From CALVGQ01 sp964370435 (GTDB taxonomy: Bacteria > Bacillota_I > Bacilli_A > Erysipelotrichales > Erysipelotrichaceae): DNA of 58,696 nucleotides. Below are positions 34,589-42,951 of the stretch, in pieces (positions within the stretch are counted from its first letter, which is position 1; every line of letters starts with the position of its first letter). The stretch covers positions 1-58,696 of the forward strand of contig CAYJJG010000009.1 in the NCBI GenBank assembly GCA_964370435.1, read 5' to 3'. The notes beneath the pieces are model-generated. The model worked only from the letters and a program-made list of their open reading frames with translations, ran no database searches and was not told the DNA's origin. The position numbers and the translations under genes were made by a program.

Positions 34589-35779
34589 TTATTTCATTTC
34601 ATCTCGTACTTCTATAAGACATTTTATAAAAAAATCAATATCCTCTTTAGTATGATTTGCACTCACCTGAGTTCTGATGCGTGCTTTTCCTTTTGGTACT
34701 ACAGGGTATGAAAATGAAACTACATATACCTTCTTTTCCATCATTTTTTTAGCAAAATTAGCTGCTTTTATTTCATCATACAACATTATAGGAACAATAG
34801 GATGTACACCTTGTATAATGTCGAAACCATTTTCAGTTAATTTACTGCGATAATAGGCAGTTAAGTCCTCCAGATGATCTCTAAGACTAGTATCTTCACT
34901 AAGAACATCAAATACTTTTAGACTACCCCCAACTATTGCAGGAGCAAGCGTATTAGAGAATAAATATGGTCTACTTCTTTGACGAAGTAGTGACACAATT
35001 TCTTTTCGAGCACTAGTATAACCACCTGAAGCTCCCCCTAATGCTTTACCTAAGGTACCAGTAATAATATCTACGCGGTTCATAACACCACAATATTCAT
35101 GTGTTCCACGTCCTTTTTTTCCTATAAAGCCCACTGCATGTGAATCATCAACCATAACTAGTGCATTAAATTCATCAGCTAGATCACAGATAGACTGAAG
35201 ATCAGCAATGATACCATCCATAGAAAATACTCCATCGGTAGCAATCATAATGATTCTTGCTTTATTTTCTCTTGCAGCTATTAACTTTTCTTTTAAATCT
35301 TTCATATCATTATTTTTATAACGATAACGCTTTGCTTTACATAAACGTACACCGTCAATAATACTGGCATGATTTAATTCATCACTAATAATCGCATCTT
35401 CTTCACTCAATAACGTTTCGAATAATCCACCATTCGCATCATAACATGAACTATATAAAATAGTATCTTCCATATTTAAATAGGCACTTATACTTGCTTC
35501 TAATTGTTTGTGAGTATCTTGTGTTCCACAAATGAACCGTACCGAAGCTAGTCCATAACCCTTTTCATCAATCATATTTTTAGATGCCTCTTTAAGTCTT
35601 ACGTCATTAGATAAACCCAAATAGTTATTAGCACACATGTTCAATACTGTTTGACCATTACTCAAAGTAACTTTGCTACTTTGCGATGAAATAAGTGGTG
35701 CTTCACCTTTAAATAGCCCTGCCTCAATTATATCTTCTACTTCTTTTTTATAATAATTTAATACTTCACTTCTATTCAT
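34589..35779 (-). CDS. kbl: Glycine C-acetyltransferase (2-amino-3-ketobutyrate CoA ligase)
   Basis: The 396-residue PLP enzyme is of the alpha-oxoamine synthase family. It splits 2-amino-3-oxobutanoate with CoA into glycine and acetyl-CoA. Seen are NNYLGLS near residue 52, the YSSCYDANGG segment, DDSHAVGF (PLP-contacting Asp/His), and GTLGKALGGASGG with the Schiff-base Lys. The length matches E. coli Kbl (398). It starts one base after the tdh stop, so the two genes form the classic threonine degradation pair. Confidence 0.93.
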   Translation of the reverse strand: MNRSEVLNYYKKEVEDIIEAGLFKGEAPLISSQSSKVTLSNGQTVLNMCANNYLGLSNDVRLKEASKNMIDEKGYGLASVRFICGTQDTHKQLEASISAYLNMEDTILYSSCYDANGGLFETLLSEEDAIISDELNHASIIDGVRLCKAKRYRYKNNDMKDLKEKLIAARENKARIIMIATDGVFSMDGIIADLQSICDLADEFNALVMVDDSHAVGFIGKKGRGTHEYCGVMNRVDIITGTLGKALGGASGGYTSARKEIVSLLRQRSRPYLFSNTLAPAIVGGSLKVFDVLSEDTSLRDHLEDLTAYYRSKLTENGFDIIQGVHPIVPIMLYDEIKAANFAKKMMEKKVYVVSFSYPVVPKGKARIRTQVSANHTKEDIDFFIKCLIEVRDEMK

Positions 35780-35780
35780 A

Positions 35781-36845
35781 TTATTCTCCCTTGATGTCGC
35801 TTATTTTACTAAAATCTAAGATTACTTTTCCACTTTGCCCACTTAACATGACATCAAACCCTTGTTGAAAATCTTTAAAATCAAAACGATGAGTAATGAT
35901 TTTTTCTAATGGTAGTCCACTTTCAATCATCATATCCATTTTATACCAACTGTCCCACATTTTGCGACCATAAATACCTTTGATCGTTAATTGATTAAAG
36001 ATTACTTTTTCCCAATCAATAGTCGTATTGGCATCTAGAATACCTAATAAAGCAATTTTACCACCATTATTCATCACATCAATCATATCATTGATTGCCA
36101 AGGTACTACCTGACATTTCTAAGCCAACGTCAAAACCTTCTTTCATATTTAAGGATAACATAACATCCTTAATTTTCTCTTTCGTAACATTTACTGTACG
36201 TGTTGCACCCATAGTTTTTGCCAAATCTAAACGGTACTCATTTACATCACTAACAACAATATGTCTAGCCCCTGCATGAGCACAAATTGCTGCCGCTAAG
36301 CAACCAATAGGACCAGCACCAGCAATAAGAACATCTTCACCTAATAAAGGATATGCTAGTGCGGTATGAACTGCATTGCCAAAAGGGTCATAACAAGAAT
36401 AAAGTTCTTCTTTTATAGCCGGATTACACTTCCATACATTTTTTGCAGGTACTACTAAATACTCAGCAAATGCGCCGTCGCGATTAACACCAACACCTAC
36501 TGTATTTCGGCATAGATGAGGATTACCAGCTAGGCAATTACGGCAATGACCACAAACGATATGTCCGTCACCACTAACTATTTCACCAATATTAAAATTT
36601 TCTACATTTTCACCAATTTCAACTATTTCACCTACATACTCATGTCCAATTGTTTGACCAAGCTTAATCGTATTTTTTGCCCATTTATTCCACTGATAAA
36701 TATGCACATCTGTTCCACAAATAGATGCAGTATGAATTTTTATCTTTACATCATTTTTATTAACTTTAGCAATAGGTACTTGTTTAAGTGTTAGTCCTAC
36801 TTCATCTTTATCTTTAATTAAAGCCCACATTAAATTATTCATCAT
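35781..36845 (-). CDS. tdh: L-threonine 3-dehydrogenase
   Basis: The 354-residue zinc alcohol-dehydrogenase family enzyme oxidises L-threonine to 2-amino-3-oxobutanoate with NAD+. Catalytic-zinc residues include the Cys in ASICGTDVHIY and the HE pair in GHEYVGEI. Structural zinc cysteines lie in CGHCRNCLAGNPHLC, and the NAD-binding turn is GAGPIGCLAA. The closeness to Tdh together with the kbl neighbour decides the assignment over sorbitol dehydrogenase. An AAAGGAC site precedes tandem ATGs. The pathway yields glycine and acetyl-CoA, and so meets the PFL operon immediately upstream at acetyl-CoA. Confidence 0.92.
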   Translation of the reverse strand: MMNNLMWALIKDKDEVGLTLKQVPIAKVNKNDVKIKIHTASICGTDVHIYQWNKWAKNTIKLGQTIGHEYVGEIVEIGENVENFNIGEIVSGDGHIVCGHCRNCLAGNPHLCRNTVGVGVNRDGAFAEYLVVPAKNVWKCNPAIKEELYSCYDPFGNAVHTALAYPLLGEDVLIAGAGPIGCLAAAICAHAGARHIVVSDVNEYRLDLAKTMGATRTVNVTKEKIKDVMLSLNMKEGFDVGLEMSGSTLAINDMIDVMNNGGKIALLGILDANTTIDWEKVIFNQLTIKGIYGRKMWDSWYKMDMMIESGLPLEKIITHRFDFKDFQQGFDVMLSGQSGKVILDFSKISDIKGE

Positions 36846-36949
36846 GTTGTCCTTTCAATTATCTTTCCTTTTAAGTTTAGGTTATATATAAATAATAATC
36901 AATAGCGTTCACTTTATTTTCATTAAAATTTTATACTACCAATAAAAAA

Positions 36950-37002
36950 AACATTATAATTAATGTTACTTACAATGAAGTTCTCATTTATTTTATAATG
37001 TT
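36950..37002 (-). terminator. Terminator of the PFL operon
   Basis: Minus strand: AACATTATAA and TTATAATGTT pair perfectly (10 pairs) around a long loop and are followed by eight Ts. The upstream arm lies within the pflA stop region. Confidence 0.7.
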
Positions 37003-37731
37003 TTTTATTTCTTTCATTCCTTGAATTATTTTTTTTCTTGCTTCTATGGCTGCCTGATTAGTTGTATTTTTCAGGTTTGATAGCGGATAAGAAAGATTTA
37101 ATTCTTGGTATTTGTGGTTACCCATAGTATGGTATGGTAATACTTCTAATGCCTTAACATTTTCAAATTGACCAATAAATATCCCTAAATCATGAAGTGC
37201 TTTATCATCAGTATAGTATTCATTAATATACACATGCCTAATCGATACCTCAACACGATGTTGATTTAGAAAAGTTAAAAAAGCTTTAATGTGTTCATTA
37301 TTTTGTCCGCATAGTTTAATATGTGCCTGACTATCAATATGTTTAATATCTAGTAATACCAAATCACAAACCTTAACTAATTGATGATATAATTCACCAT
37401 CTTTAAAACAAATACCAGAAGTATCTAAAGTTGTATGAATCCCTCGCTTTTTAGCCTCTTTAAAGAGACTTACTACAAACTCTAATTGATATAAAGGCTC
37501 ACCTCCACTTACAGTAATACCACCATCGCGATAAAAAGCACTATTTCTATGATAGATTTCAAGTATTTCTTCAACACTCATCTTAGTCCCTTGATTTACA
37601 TCCCATGTATCAGGATTATGGCAGTATAAACAACGAAGTGGGCAACCTTGCAAAAACACAACAAGGCGAATTCCAGGTCCATCTACGGTGCCAAAACTTT
37701 CAATAGAATGTATTTTACCGATTGTTGTCAT
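36988..37731 (-). CDS. pflA: Pyruvate formate-lyase activating enzyme (radical SAM)
   Basis: The 247-residue protein is the radical-SAM activase that abstracts hydrogen from the radical glycine of PFL. The [4Fe-4S] cysteines are in CPLRCLYCHNPD (CxxxCxxC). Further PflA features are GTVDGPGIR near residue 16, TVSGGEPLYQ and LLDIKHID. Length is normal (E. coli PflA 246). It overlaps the stop of the small glycyl-radical-subunit gene, so both are produced together. It is the only glycyl radical activase in this window and could in principle also serve the YjjI-type enzyme. Confidence 0.95.
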   Translation of the reverse strand: MTTIGKIHSIESFGTVDGPGIRLVVFLQGCPLRCLYCHNPDTWDVNQGTKMSVEEILEIYHRNSAFYRDGGITVSGGEPLYQLEFVVSLFKEAKKRGIHTTLDTSGICFKDGELYHQLVKVCDLVLLDIKHIDSQAHIKLCGQNNEHIKAFLTFLNQHRVEVSIRHVYINEYYTDDKALHDLGIFIGQFENVKALEVLPYHTMGNHKYQELNLSYPLSNLKNTTNQAAIEARKKIIQGMKEIKNIIK

Positions 37732-37970
37732 TAGATTTTTTCATGAAAAGTACGCGAAATAACTTCATCTTGTTGTTTCTTTGTTAATTTATTAAAATTT
37801 ACTGCATATCCACTAACACGAACAGTAAGTTGTGGATATTTTTCTGGGTGTGCTTGAGCATCAAGCAATGTTTCCTTAGTAAAAACATTTACATTTAAAT
37901 GGTGTCCGCCATTTTCTACATATCCATCCAGTAATTGAACTAAATTATCAATTTGACTATTTTTAATCAT
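37731..37970 (-). CDS. grcA: Separate glycyl radical subunit of PFL (GrcA-like)
   Basis: The 79-residue protein is the C-terminal glycyl radical domain of pyruvate formate-lyase on its own. It carries GGHHLNVNV (21-29), ETLLDAQAHPEKYPQLT and RVSGY with the radical Gly at 54, ending in an ITRTF-like SRTFHE tail. E. coli GrcA (YfiD) is a similar free domain that repairs oxygen-damaged PFL. Here, however, the PFL core gene upstream stops before this domain, so this protein should be an obligatory subunit and not a repair part. A strong AGGAGG site lies inside the end of the preceding small gene. It is directly followed by pflA. Confidence 0.9.
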   Translation of the reverse strand: MIKNSQIDNLVQLLDGYVENGGHHLNVNVFTKETLLDAQAHPEKYPQLTVRVSGYAVNFNKLTKKQQDEVISRTFHEKI

Positions 37971-37971
37971 T

Positions 37972-38214
37972 TTATATTTCCTCCTTTGTGTCTAAGCCTT
38001 CCATAAGTGTTGGGCTATTACATGCACTGTTTTGTTGGATACAGCAACTACTATGAATACTACGCACCTTTTTTTCTATATTTTGTTGACGTAGTGTTGG
38101 CTCTTCTAGTAAAACTTCCTCTTGATTCACTTCAATATGCACATGACCGACACCTTTATTAAAACTTTGATCTAATTCCTTAATAATATCTTCTATTAAT
38201 TGTTCTTGTTTCAT
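37972..38214 (-). CDS. Radical-domain-like small subunit lacking the glycine
   Basis: This 80-residue protein sits between the PFL core and the glycyl radical subunit genes. Lined up without gaps to the 79-residue radical subunit, it shares LD at 14-15, G21, H24, V29, E33, LL at 35-36 and VR at 50-51 (GVGHVHIEVNQEEVLLE against GGHHLNVNVFTKETLLD). At position 54 it has His in place of the radical Gly. Its C-terminal half is instead cysteine-rich (SSCCIQQNSAC). It therefore looks like a duplicated radical domain that lost the radical site and may bind the core to hold, shield or replace the radical subunit, or bind a metal (inference). It overlaps the core gene by four bases (ATGA). Confidence 0.7.
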   Translation of the reverse strand: MKQEQLIEDIIKELDQSFNKGVGHVHIEVNQEEVLLEEPTLRQQNIEKKVRSIHSSCCIQQNSACNSPTLMEGLDTKEEI

Positions 38215-40250
38215 TTATTATCATCTGCTTCTTCTAACTCTATCTCTAAATCTCCACTTAAAACAACGTCTTTACCTAGGGCATTAGGAATAATTGAGAA
38301 GGTATTAGAAATACCATCTTGAGCATCATTGAAAGGTAACTTTGAAACTGATTTTAAAGATGCTATCGCTCCTTTATGATCACGACGATGCATTGGATTA
38401 GCACCTGGAGCAAAGGCTTCTCCTAGTTTTCTTCCATCAGGAGTAGAACCTGTATTTTTACCGTAAACGACATTCGATGTAATCGTTAATATTGAAGTTG
38501 TTGGAACTCCATTACGATACGTATGATTACCGCGAACATAATCCATAAATAAAGTTACTACATCATTAGCAATACTATCAACACGATCATCATCATTACC
38601 AAAAGTCGGAAATTCTCCTTCAACCTCATAATCAACAACAATACCATGCTCATCACGAATTGTTTTTACTTTTGCATATTTAATTGCAGAAAGTGAATCT
38701 GCAACAACTGAAAGCCCAGCAATACCTGTAGCAAACCAGCGTGTTACTTCTTTATCGTGAAGTGCCATTTGAATCTTTTCATAGCAGTATTTATCATGCA
38801 TATAATGAATGATATTAAGTGCATTAACGTATACTTGAGCCAGCCACTTCATCATATCTTTATATTTACTCATCACTTCTTCATAATCTAAAACATCACT
38901 ACTTATTGCTTGATATCGAGGTCCAACTTGTTTTTTGCTAATTTCATCGACACCTCCATTAATCGCATAAAGTAAACATTTTGCTAAATTAGTACGAGCT
39001 CCAAAGAACTGCATTTCTTTTCCTAAACGCATCGAAGATACACAACAAGCTATTGCATAATCATCACCATGGCTAACGCGCATTAAATCATCATTTTCAT
39101 ATTGAATTGATGAAGATTCAATTGAGGTTTTAGCACAAAAACGCTTAAAATTTACTGGTAATTTAGTGCTCCATAAAACAGTTAAATTTGGTTCTGGTGA
39201 AGTACCTAAAGTTTTTAAAGTATGTAAAAAACGATAAGAAGTCTTAGTAACTAAATGACGCCCATCAATACCAATACCTCCAATAGATTCAGTCACCCAT
39301 GTAGGATCACCTGAAAATAAATCATTGTACTCTGGAGTTCGAGCAAATTTAATTAACCTTAATTTCATAACAAAATGATCAATAAATTCTTGAATTTCTT
39401 CTTCAGTATAGTGATTATTCTTTAAATCACGTTCTGCATAAATATCAATAAAAGTAGAAGTTCTTCCTAGTGACATAGCTGCACCATTCTGTTCTTTAAC
39501 TGCAGCTAAATAGCCAAAATAAAGCCACTGTATTGCTTCTTTAGTATCTTTTGCTGGTTTTGATATATCAAAACCATAGATTGTCCCTAGTGTTTTTAAG
39601 TCCTCTAAGGCACGGATTTGTTCAGATAATTCTTCTCTTTCACGAATAACATTAGAATACATTATCGTTCTTGTACCTTCTTTTTGAGCTTTTTTGTCTT
39701 CTATTAATCGATCTACACCATATAGTGCAACTCTTCGATAATCGCCAATAATACGTCCGCGCCCATAAGCATCAGGTAACCCAGTAATAATATGACTAGA
39801 GCGACAAGCTCTCATTTCAGGGGTATAAGCATCAAATACACCTGCATTATGTGTTTTTCTATGAACACTAAAAAATTCACTAATGTTTGTATCTACTTCA
39901 TAACCGTTATCATGACATGCTTTTTCAGCCATACGAATACCACCATAAGGTTGAAGTGCACGTTTAAAGGGTTTATCAGTTTGAAAACCTACTATCTTTT
40001 CAAGTGTTTTATCTAAATATCCAGCTTTATGTGAAACAATAGTTGAAATAAGATGCGTATCCATATCTAATACGCCTCCAGCTTCACTTTCTTTCTTAGT
40101 TAAATCTAACACTTGTTGCCATAAATTACTTGTAGCTTCAGTTGCTTCACACAAAAAGGACTCATCACCATCATATGGACTGTAATTTCTTTGTATAAAA
40201 TCTCTTACATTAATTTCCCTTGTCCATACACCATCTATAAAATCTTTCAT
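38211..40250 (-). CDS. pflB: Pyruvate formate-lyase core subunit, lacking the glycyl radical domain
   Basis: PFL converts pyruvate and CoA to formate and acetyl-CoA. This 679-residue protein has the PFL barrel with the catalytic pair Cys402-Cys403 in DDYAIACCVSS, the RACRSSHIITGLPDAYGRGR segment, and the PDGRKLGEAFAPGANPMHRRD region. It ends after SIIPNALGKD plus a short acidic tail. The last ~70 residues of normal PFL, with RVSGY, are absent and are encoded by a separate gene 240 bp further on. The reading frame opens at 40280, but the ATG at 40250 has AGGAGG at good spacing. The stop overlaps the next gene (ATGA). Use of 2-ketobutyrate as well as pyruvate cannot be excluded. Confidence 0.92.
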   Translation of the reverse strand: MKDFIDGVWTREINVRDFIQRNYSPYDGDESFLCEATEATSNLWQQVLDLTKKESEAGGVLDMDTHLISTIVSHKAGYLDKTLEKIVGFQTDKPFKRALQPYGGIRMAEKACHDNGYEVDTNISEFFSVHRKTHNAGVFDAYTPEMRACRSSHIITGLPDAYGRGRIIGDYRRVALYGVDRLIEDKKAQKEGTRTIMYSNVIREREELSEQIRALEDLKTLGTIYGFDISKPAKDTKEAIQWLYFGYLAAVKEQNGAAMSLGRTSTFIDIYAERDLKNNHYTEEEIQEFIDHFVMKLRLIKFARTPEYNDLFSGDPTWVTESIGGIGIDGRHLVTKTSYRFLHTLKTLGTSPEPNLTVLWSTKLPVNFKRFCAKTSIESSSIQYENDDLMRVSHGDDYAIACCVSSMRLGKEMQFFGARTNLAKCLLYAINGGVDEISKKQVGPRYQAISSDVLDYEEVMSKYKDMMKWLAQVYVNALNIIHYMHDKYCYEKIQMALHDKEVTRWFATGIAGLSVVADSLSAIKYAKVKTIRDEHGIVVDYEVEGEFPTFGNDDDRVDSIANDVVTLFMDYVRGNHTYRNGVPTTSILTITSNVVYGKNTGSTPDGRKLGEAFAPGANPMHRRDHKGAIASLKSVSKLPFNDAQDGISNTFSIIPNALGKDVVLSGDLEIELEEADDNK

Positions 40251-40371
40251 CTTTAGTCCTCCTATAATTGATAAAAACATTCTACTATTATTTGTACAAA
40301 AAATATACTATAACGATTTAAAAAAATTAAGGTAATCGCTTACATGGTAAATTTTTTCATTTAAAGTAAAA

Positions 40372-40400
40372 AACTTTTAAATATTAGCTATCTAAAAGTT
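40372..40400 (-). terminator. Terminator of the macrodomain-SirTM operon
   Basis: Minus strand: AACTTTTA / TAAAAGTT (eight pairs) across the sirTM stop codon, followed by TTTTTTAC. Confidence 0.65.
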
Positions 40401-41259
40401 CCTTTAAAATTTTATGTATATCTTCTTTAATTAACAATGATTGTTTTGTAATCTCTTTAGCACAAAGAACTTCACCACTATTAATACTTACATAATAAGC
40501 ATTTTTATTGTGATACGTCATTTGCCAAAAGGGATATTTTATAATCGCTGGTGTATTAAAACCTACTCCTAACTCTAAAAACAATACTTTTTTCCTATTA
40601 TTCATTTTTATAAAATCATCATAACGATTCATTGCTTGATGCCATCCCGCATCTTGCACAAAATAGCTATCTTTTCTAAGATTAGTAGTCATCGGTTGTC
40701 CACATTGCTTACAGTAAGGAATTAATGCACTAGGTATTTTAAAATCACTCTGTTTATCTACCATCTCATAAATGAGCTCTTGATTATCATAGGTTTGATT
40801 ATGACATGCATTAGAACACTGTAATAACCCATAATCGCCTTGCATATAGAATAATCTCTCTTTATCAAACCCATATTTTTGAAATAAATGATCAACATTT
40901 GTAGTAATAACAAAATAGTTTTTATCTTTTACAACCTTAAATAAATCAGCATAGGTACTATTTAATTCTTGATTATAGCGATTATAATAGATATGTTTAC
41001 TAAAGTATGCCCAAAACTCTTCCAATGAAGTATGGGGATAAAATGCAGCACTATACATATCCTTAAATCCATATTTATTAGCGTAATCACTAAAGTACTT
41101 ATCAAAGCGCTCTCCACTATAATGAAGTCCTGCTGAAGTAGAAAGGCCAGCCCCTGCACCTATGACTATAGCATCAGCATTCACGATAAGTTGTTTAAGT
41201 TTTTTTACTTCAGTTAAATTATCTTCTTTGATATTCTTATTTTTTTTATTAGAAAACAT
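40384..41259 (-). CDS. SirTM-class sirtuin (protein ADP-ribosyltransferase)
   Basis: The 291-residue Sir2-family protein has the NAD site GAGAGLSTSAG (residues 34-44) and TTNVDHLFQ with Asn121 and Asp123. Four zinc cysteines are at 148, 152, 183 and 186. Where deacetylase sirtuins have the catalytic HG pair it has MQGDYG with Gln140. That is the mark of class M sirtuins, which ADP-ribosylate proteins instead of deacetylating them. In described bacteria SirTM modifies a lipoylated GcvH-like carrier and is encoded with a macrodomain hydrolase, GcvH-L and LplA2. Here the macrodomain gene is adjacent (30 bp), but the carrier and ligase genes are missing from the neighbourhood, so the target is open. 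Confidence 0.88.
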   Translation of the reverse strand: MFSNKKNKNIKEDNLTEVKKLKQLIVNADAIVIGAGAGLSTSAGLHYSGERFDKYFSDYANKYGFKDMYSAAFYPHTSLEEFWAYFSKHIYYNRYNQELNSTYADLFKVVKDKNYFVITTNVDHLFQKYGFDKERLFYMQGDYGLLQCSNACHNQTYDNQELIYEMVDKQSDFKIPSALIPYCKQCGQPMTTNLRKDSYFVQDAGWHQAMNRYDDFIKMNNRKKVLFLELGVGFNTPAIIKYPFWQMTYHNKNAYYVSINSGEVLCAKEITKQSLLIKEDIHKILKELLDS

Positions 41260-41289
41260 ATTTTACTCCTCAATTTCTTTTAGTTTTTA

Positions 41290-42075
41290 TTATACTAATA
41301 TCGACTTATAAATTGTTAAATCTTTATCTGTAAATACATTAAATATGACTCTTTCAATAGTATTATCTTTAGATAGAAAATCTTTCACTGTATCGGTTGC
41401 GATTCTTGCAGCTGCTTCATTTGGGAAATGAAATTCTCCGGTTGATATACAACAAAAAGCTATCGATTTAATTTTGTTTTCTACAGCAATATTTAAACAA
41501 GATCTATAACAAGAAGCTAAATTTTCCTTATCCTTATTTGTTAGTTTTCCTCTTATAATTGGTCCAACTGTATGTATCACAAAGTCACTTGGCAAGTTAA
41601 ATGCTGGAGTGAGTTTAGCACAGCCTGTTTCTTCATCATGTCCTTGTTTTTCCATGATTTTATGACAATAAAGTCTAAGTTGAATTCCAGAAAGGGAATG
41701 AATAAGGTTATCGATACAGTGATGAAGAGGATGAAAACATCCGATAAGTGTAGCATTGGCTGCATTAACAATAGCATCAACCTTTAATGTTGTAATATCC
41801 CCTCGCCAAAGGAAAATACGCTGATTTGTTTTAATGGAGGTAAGTTCACTACAGTCTATGATTCCTCGATCCACTATTTCACTTTTCAAATATTCATCTT
41901 GAACTCTTAAGAAATCATCACGAATTGGATAAGGTGGGCGAACATTCATTAAAGAACGAAGAAGCTTACTTTGATCTTCATAACTTTGTGCAAACTGTTC
42001 AGCTTGTTGCTTATATTGAGGCATTTCATCTAACAATATTTTATTTAAATACTTCATTTTCTCTAATTTTTTCAT
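41290..42075 (-). CDS. Zinc-containing macrodomain ADP-ribosyl hydrolase
   Basis: The 261-residue protein has an N-terminal helical extension (~1-85) and a macrodomain. Ligand-binding motifs are WRGDITTLKVDAIVNAAN (NAAN at 104-107), the zinc motif GCFHPLHHCIDNLIH at 112-126 (ligands probably Cys113, His118, Cys120), ETGCAKLTPAFNLP and VIHTVGP. Zn-macrodomains remove ADP-ribose attached by SirTM, so this gene and the next form a write/erase pair. Its start overlaps the preceding stop by four bases (ATGA), which also ties it to the flavin/ferredoxin gene. Confidence 0.88.
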   Translation of the reverse strand: MKKLEKMKYLNKILLDEMPQYKQQAEQFAQSYEDQSKLLRSLMNVRPPYPIRDDFLRVQDEYLKSEIVDRGIIDCSELTSIKTNQRIFLWRGDITTLKVDAIVNAANATLIGCFHPLHHCIDNLIHSLSGIQLRLYCHKIMEKQGHDEETGCAKLTPAFNLPSDFVIHTVGPIIRGKLTNKDKENLASCYRSCLNIAVENKIKSIAFCCISTGEFHFPNEAAARIATDTVKDFLSKDNTIERVIFNVFTDKDLTIYKSILV

Positions 42076-42689
42076 TTGATACTCCTTTCAACCGCATTAC
42101 AAGGACATCTCTCAAAACAATTACCACAGTGTAGGCAATTGTTTTGATTAATTTTTGCCCTATTATTTACAATTTTTATACAGCCTTGTGGACAGTGTTT
42201 TAAGCAGCTGCCACAAGCACTACGTTGTGCATTTATGCTATAACCCTTTGTTACAGCTTTATCTTTAGCAAAGGAAAAACTTTCTCTAAAAATAGGTCGA
42301 ACTGATAAATCAAAGAATTCACCTTCACCTTCATAAATCTGAAAAACGCTAAGTGCTTTTCGACTTTCTTCAGTAGGATAAATACTATACATGTACTCAT
42401 TTTCTTTAAATAGCTCTGCTAATAAATCTTTACCTACTTCTTTTACTTTACCTCTAATAGTTATCGATTTACTAGACATAGTATCATCACCTTTTATGCC
42501 GCTCAGCGCAATATTTTGATTACATTTGAGTCTATTATAGAGTGACTTGCCCTTTGCAGTTAAAAAATATAGTCCGTGTTCATCCTCTAACATAATATCT
42601 ATAACACAGGTTATCGGTATATTATCTTCACTAGTGGCAAGCACTACAGTATGTATTTCATTTTATAGATATTTTAAGTAGTTCTTCAT
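42072..42689 (-). pseudogene. FMN-binding (PNPOx-like) and 2x[4Fe-4S] protein with in-frame stop at codon 9
   Basis: From the ATG at 42689, which has an AGAGGT site and a promoter, the frame reads MKNYLKYL, then TAA at 42663-42665, then continues in the same frame with NEIHTVVLATSEDN. The rest reads through to 42072. The protein joins a pyridoxamine-phosphate-oxidase-like flavin domain (GLYFLTAKGKSLYNRL) to a C-terminal ferredoxin domain with cysteine sets CGSCLKHCPQGC and CLHCGNCFERCPC. The family normally begins at the position of this ATG, so the TAA looks like a single nonsense change in an otherwise intact gene. A GTG at 42644 could restart translation and give 190 residues without the first strand. 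The gene overlaps the macrodomain gene by four bases. Function unknown; probably redox. Confidence 0.65.
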
Positions 42690-42711
42690 ATTAATACCTC
42701 TACCTATAGTA

Positions 42712-42740
42712 ATTTTATTTCATGACTTAATAATAAACAA
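42712..42740 (-). promoter_or_regulatory. Promoter of the flavin-macrodomain-SirTM operon
   Basis: Minus strand: TTGTTT (42735-42740), 17-bp spacer, TAAAAT (42712-42717), about 23 bp before the ATG at 42689. Confidence 0.6.
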
Positions 42741-42792
42741 GTACGATGTTTTATGATACTGATATCAATAAGGATACCATAATACTAAATTC

Positions 42793-42819
42793 ATTAGTAA
42801 TATCTAATATATTACTAAT
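42793..42819. repeat. Perfect inverted repeat upstream of the SirTM operon
   Basis: ATTAGTAATAT and ATATTACTAAT (11 bp each) flank CTAAT. There is no T run directly after it on either strand, so it looks more like a protein-binding site than a terminator. It lies about 50 bp upstream of the -35 of the flavin-macrodomain-SirTM operon. Confidence 0.55.
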
Positions 42820-42825
42820 ATAAAA

Positions 42826-42852
42826 AGAAGATATGAGCTTTCATATCCTCTT
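42826..42852 (-). terminator. Terminator of the aminopeptidase gene
   Basis: Minus strand: AAGAGGATATGA / TCATATCTTCTT (one mismatch) with a four-base loop, then TTTTTATA. Confidence 0.75.
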
Positions 42853-42951
42853 GCATATTTTTTATACATACTGCTTTCTTAAACTGGTAAATACATGATA
42901 AATTCTACATCAATTATAAGAATCAATATTTATTCTATCTAATATTCTAGA

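Noticed and set aside
37731..37970. Free radical domain as an E. coli-like GrcA repair protein only
   Set aside because: The adjacent PFL core lacks its own radical domain, so this protein must supply it for the enzyme to work, unless another complete PFL exists elsewhere.
40962..42134. Short frames on both strands inside the SirTM and macrodomain genes
   Set aside because: They overlap conserved catalytic domains in other frames and have no start signals.
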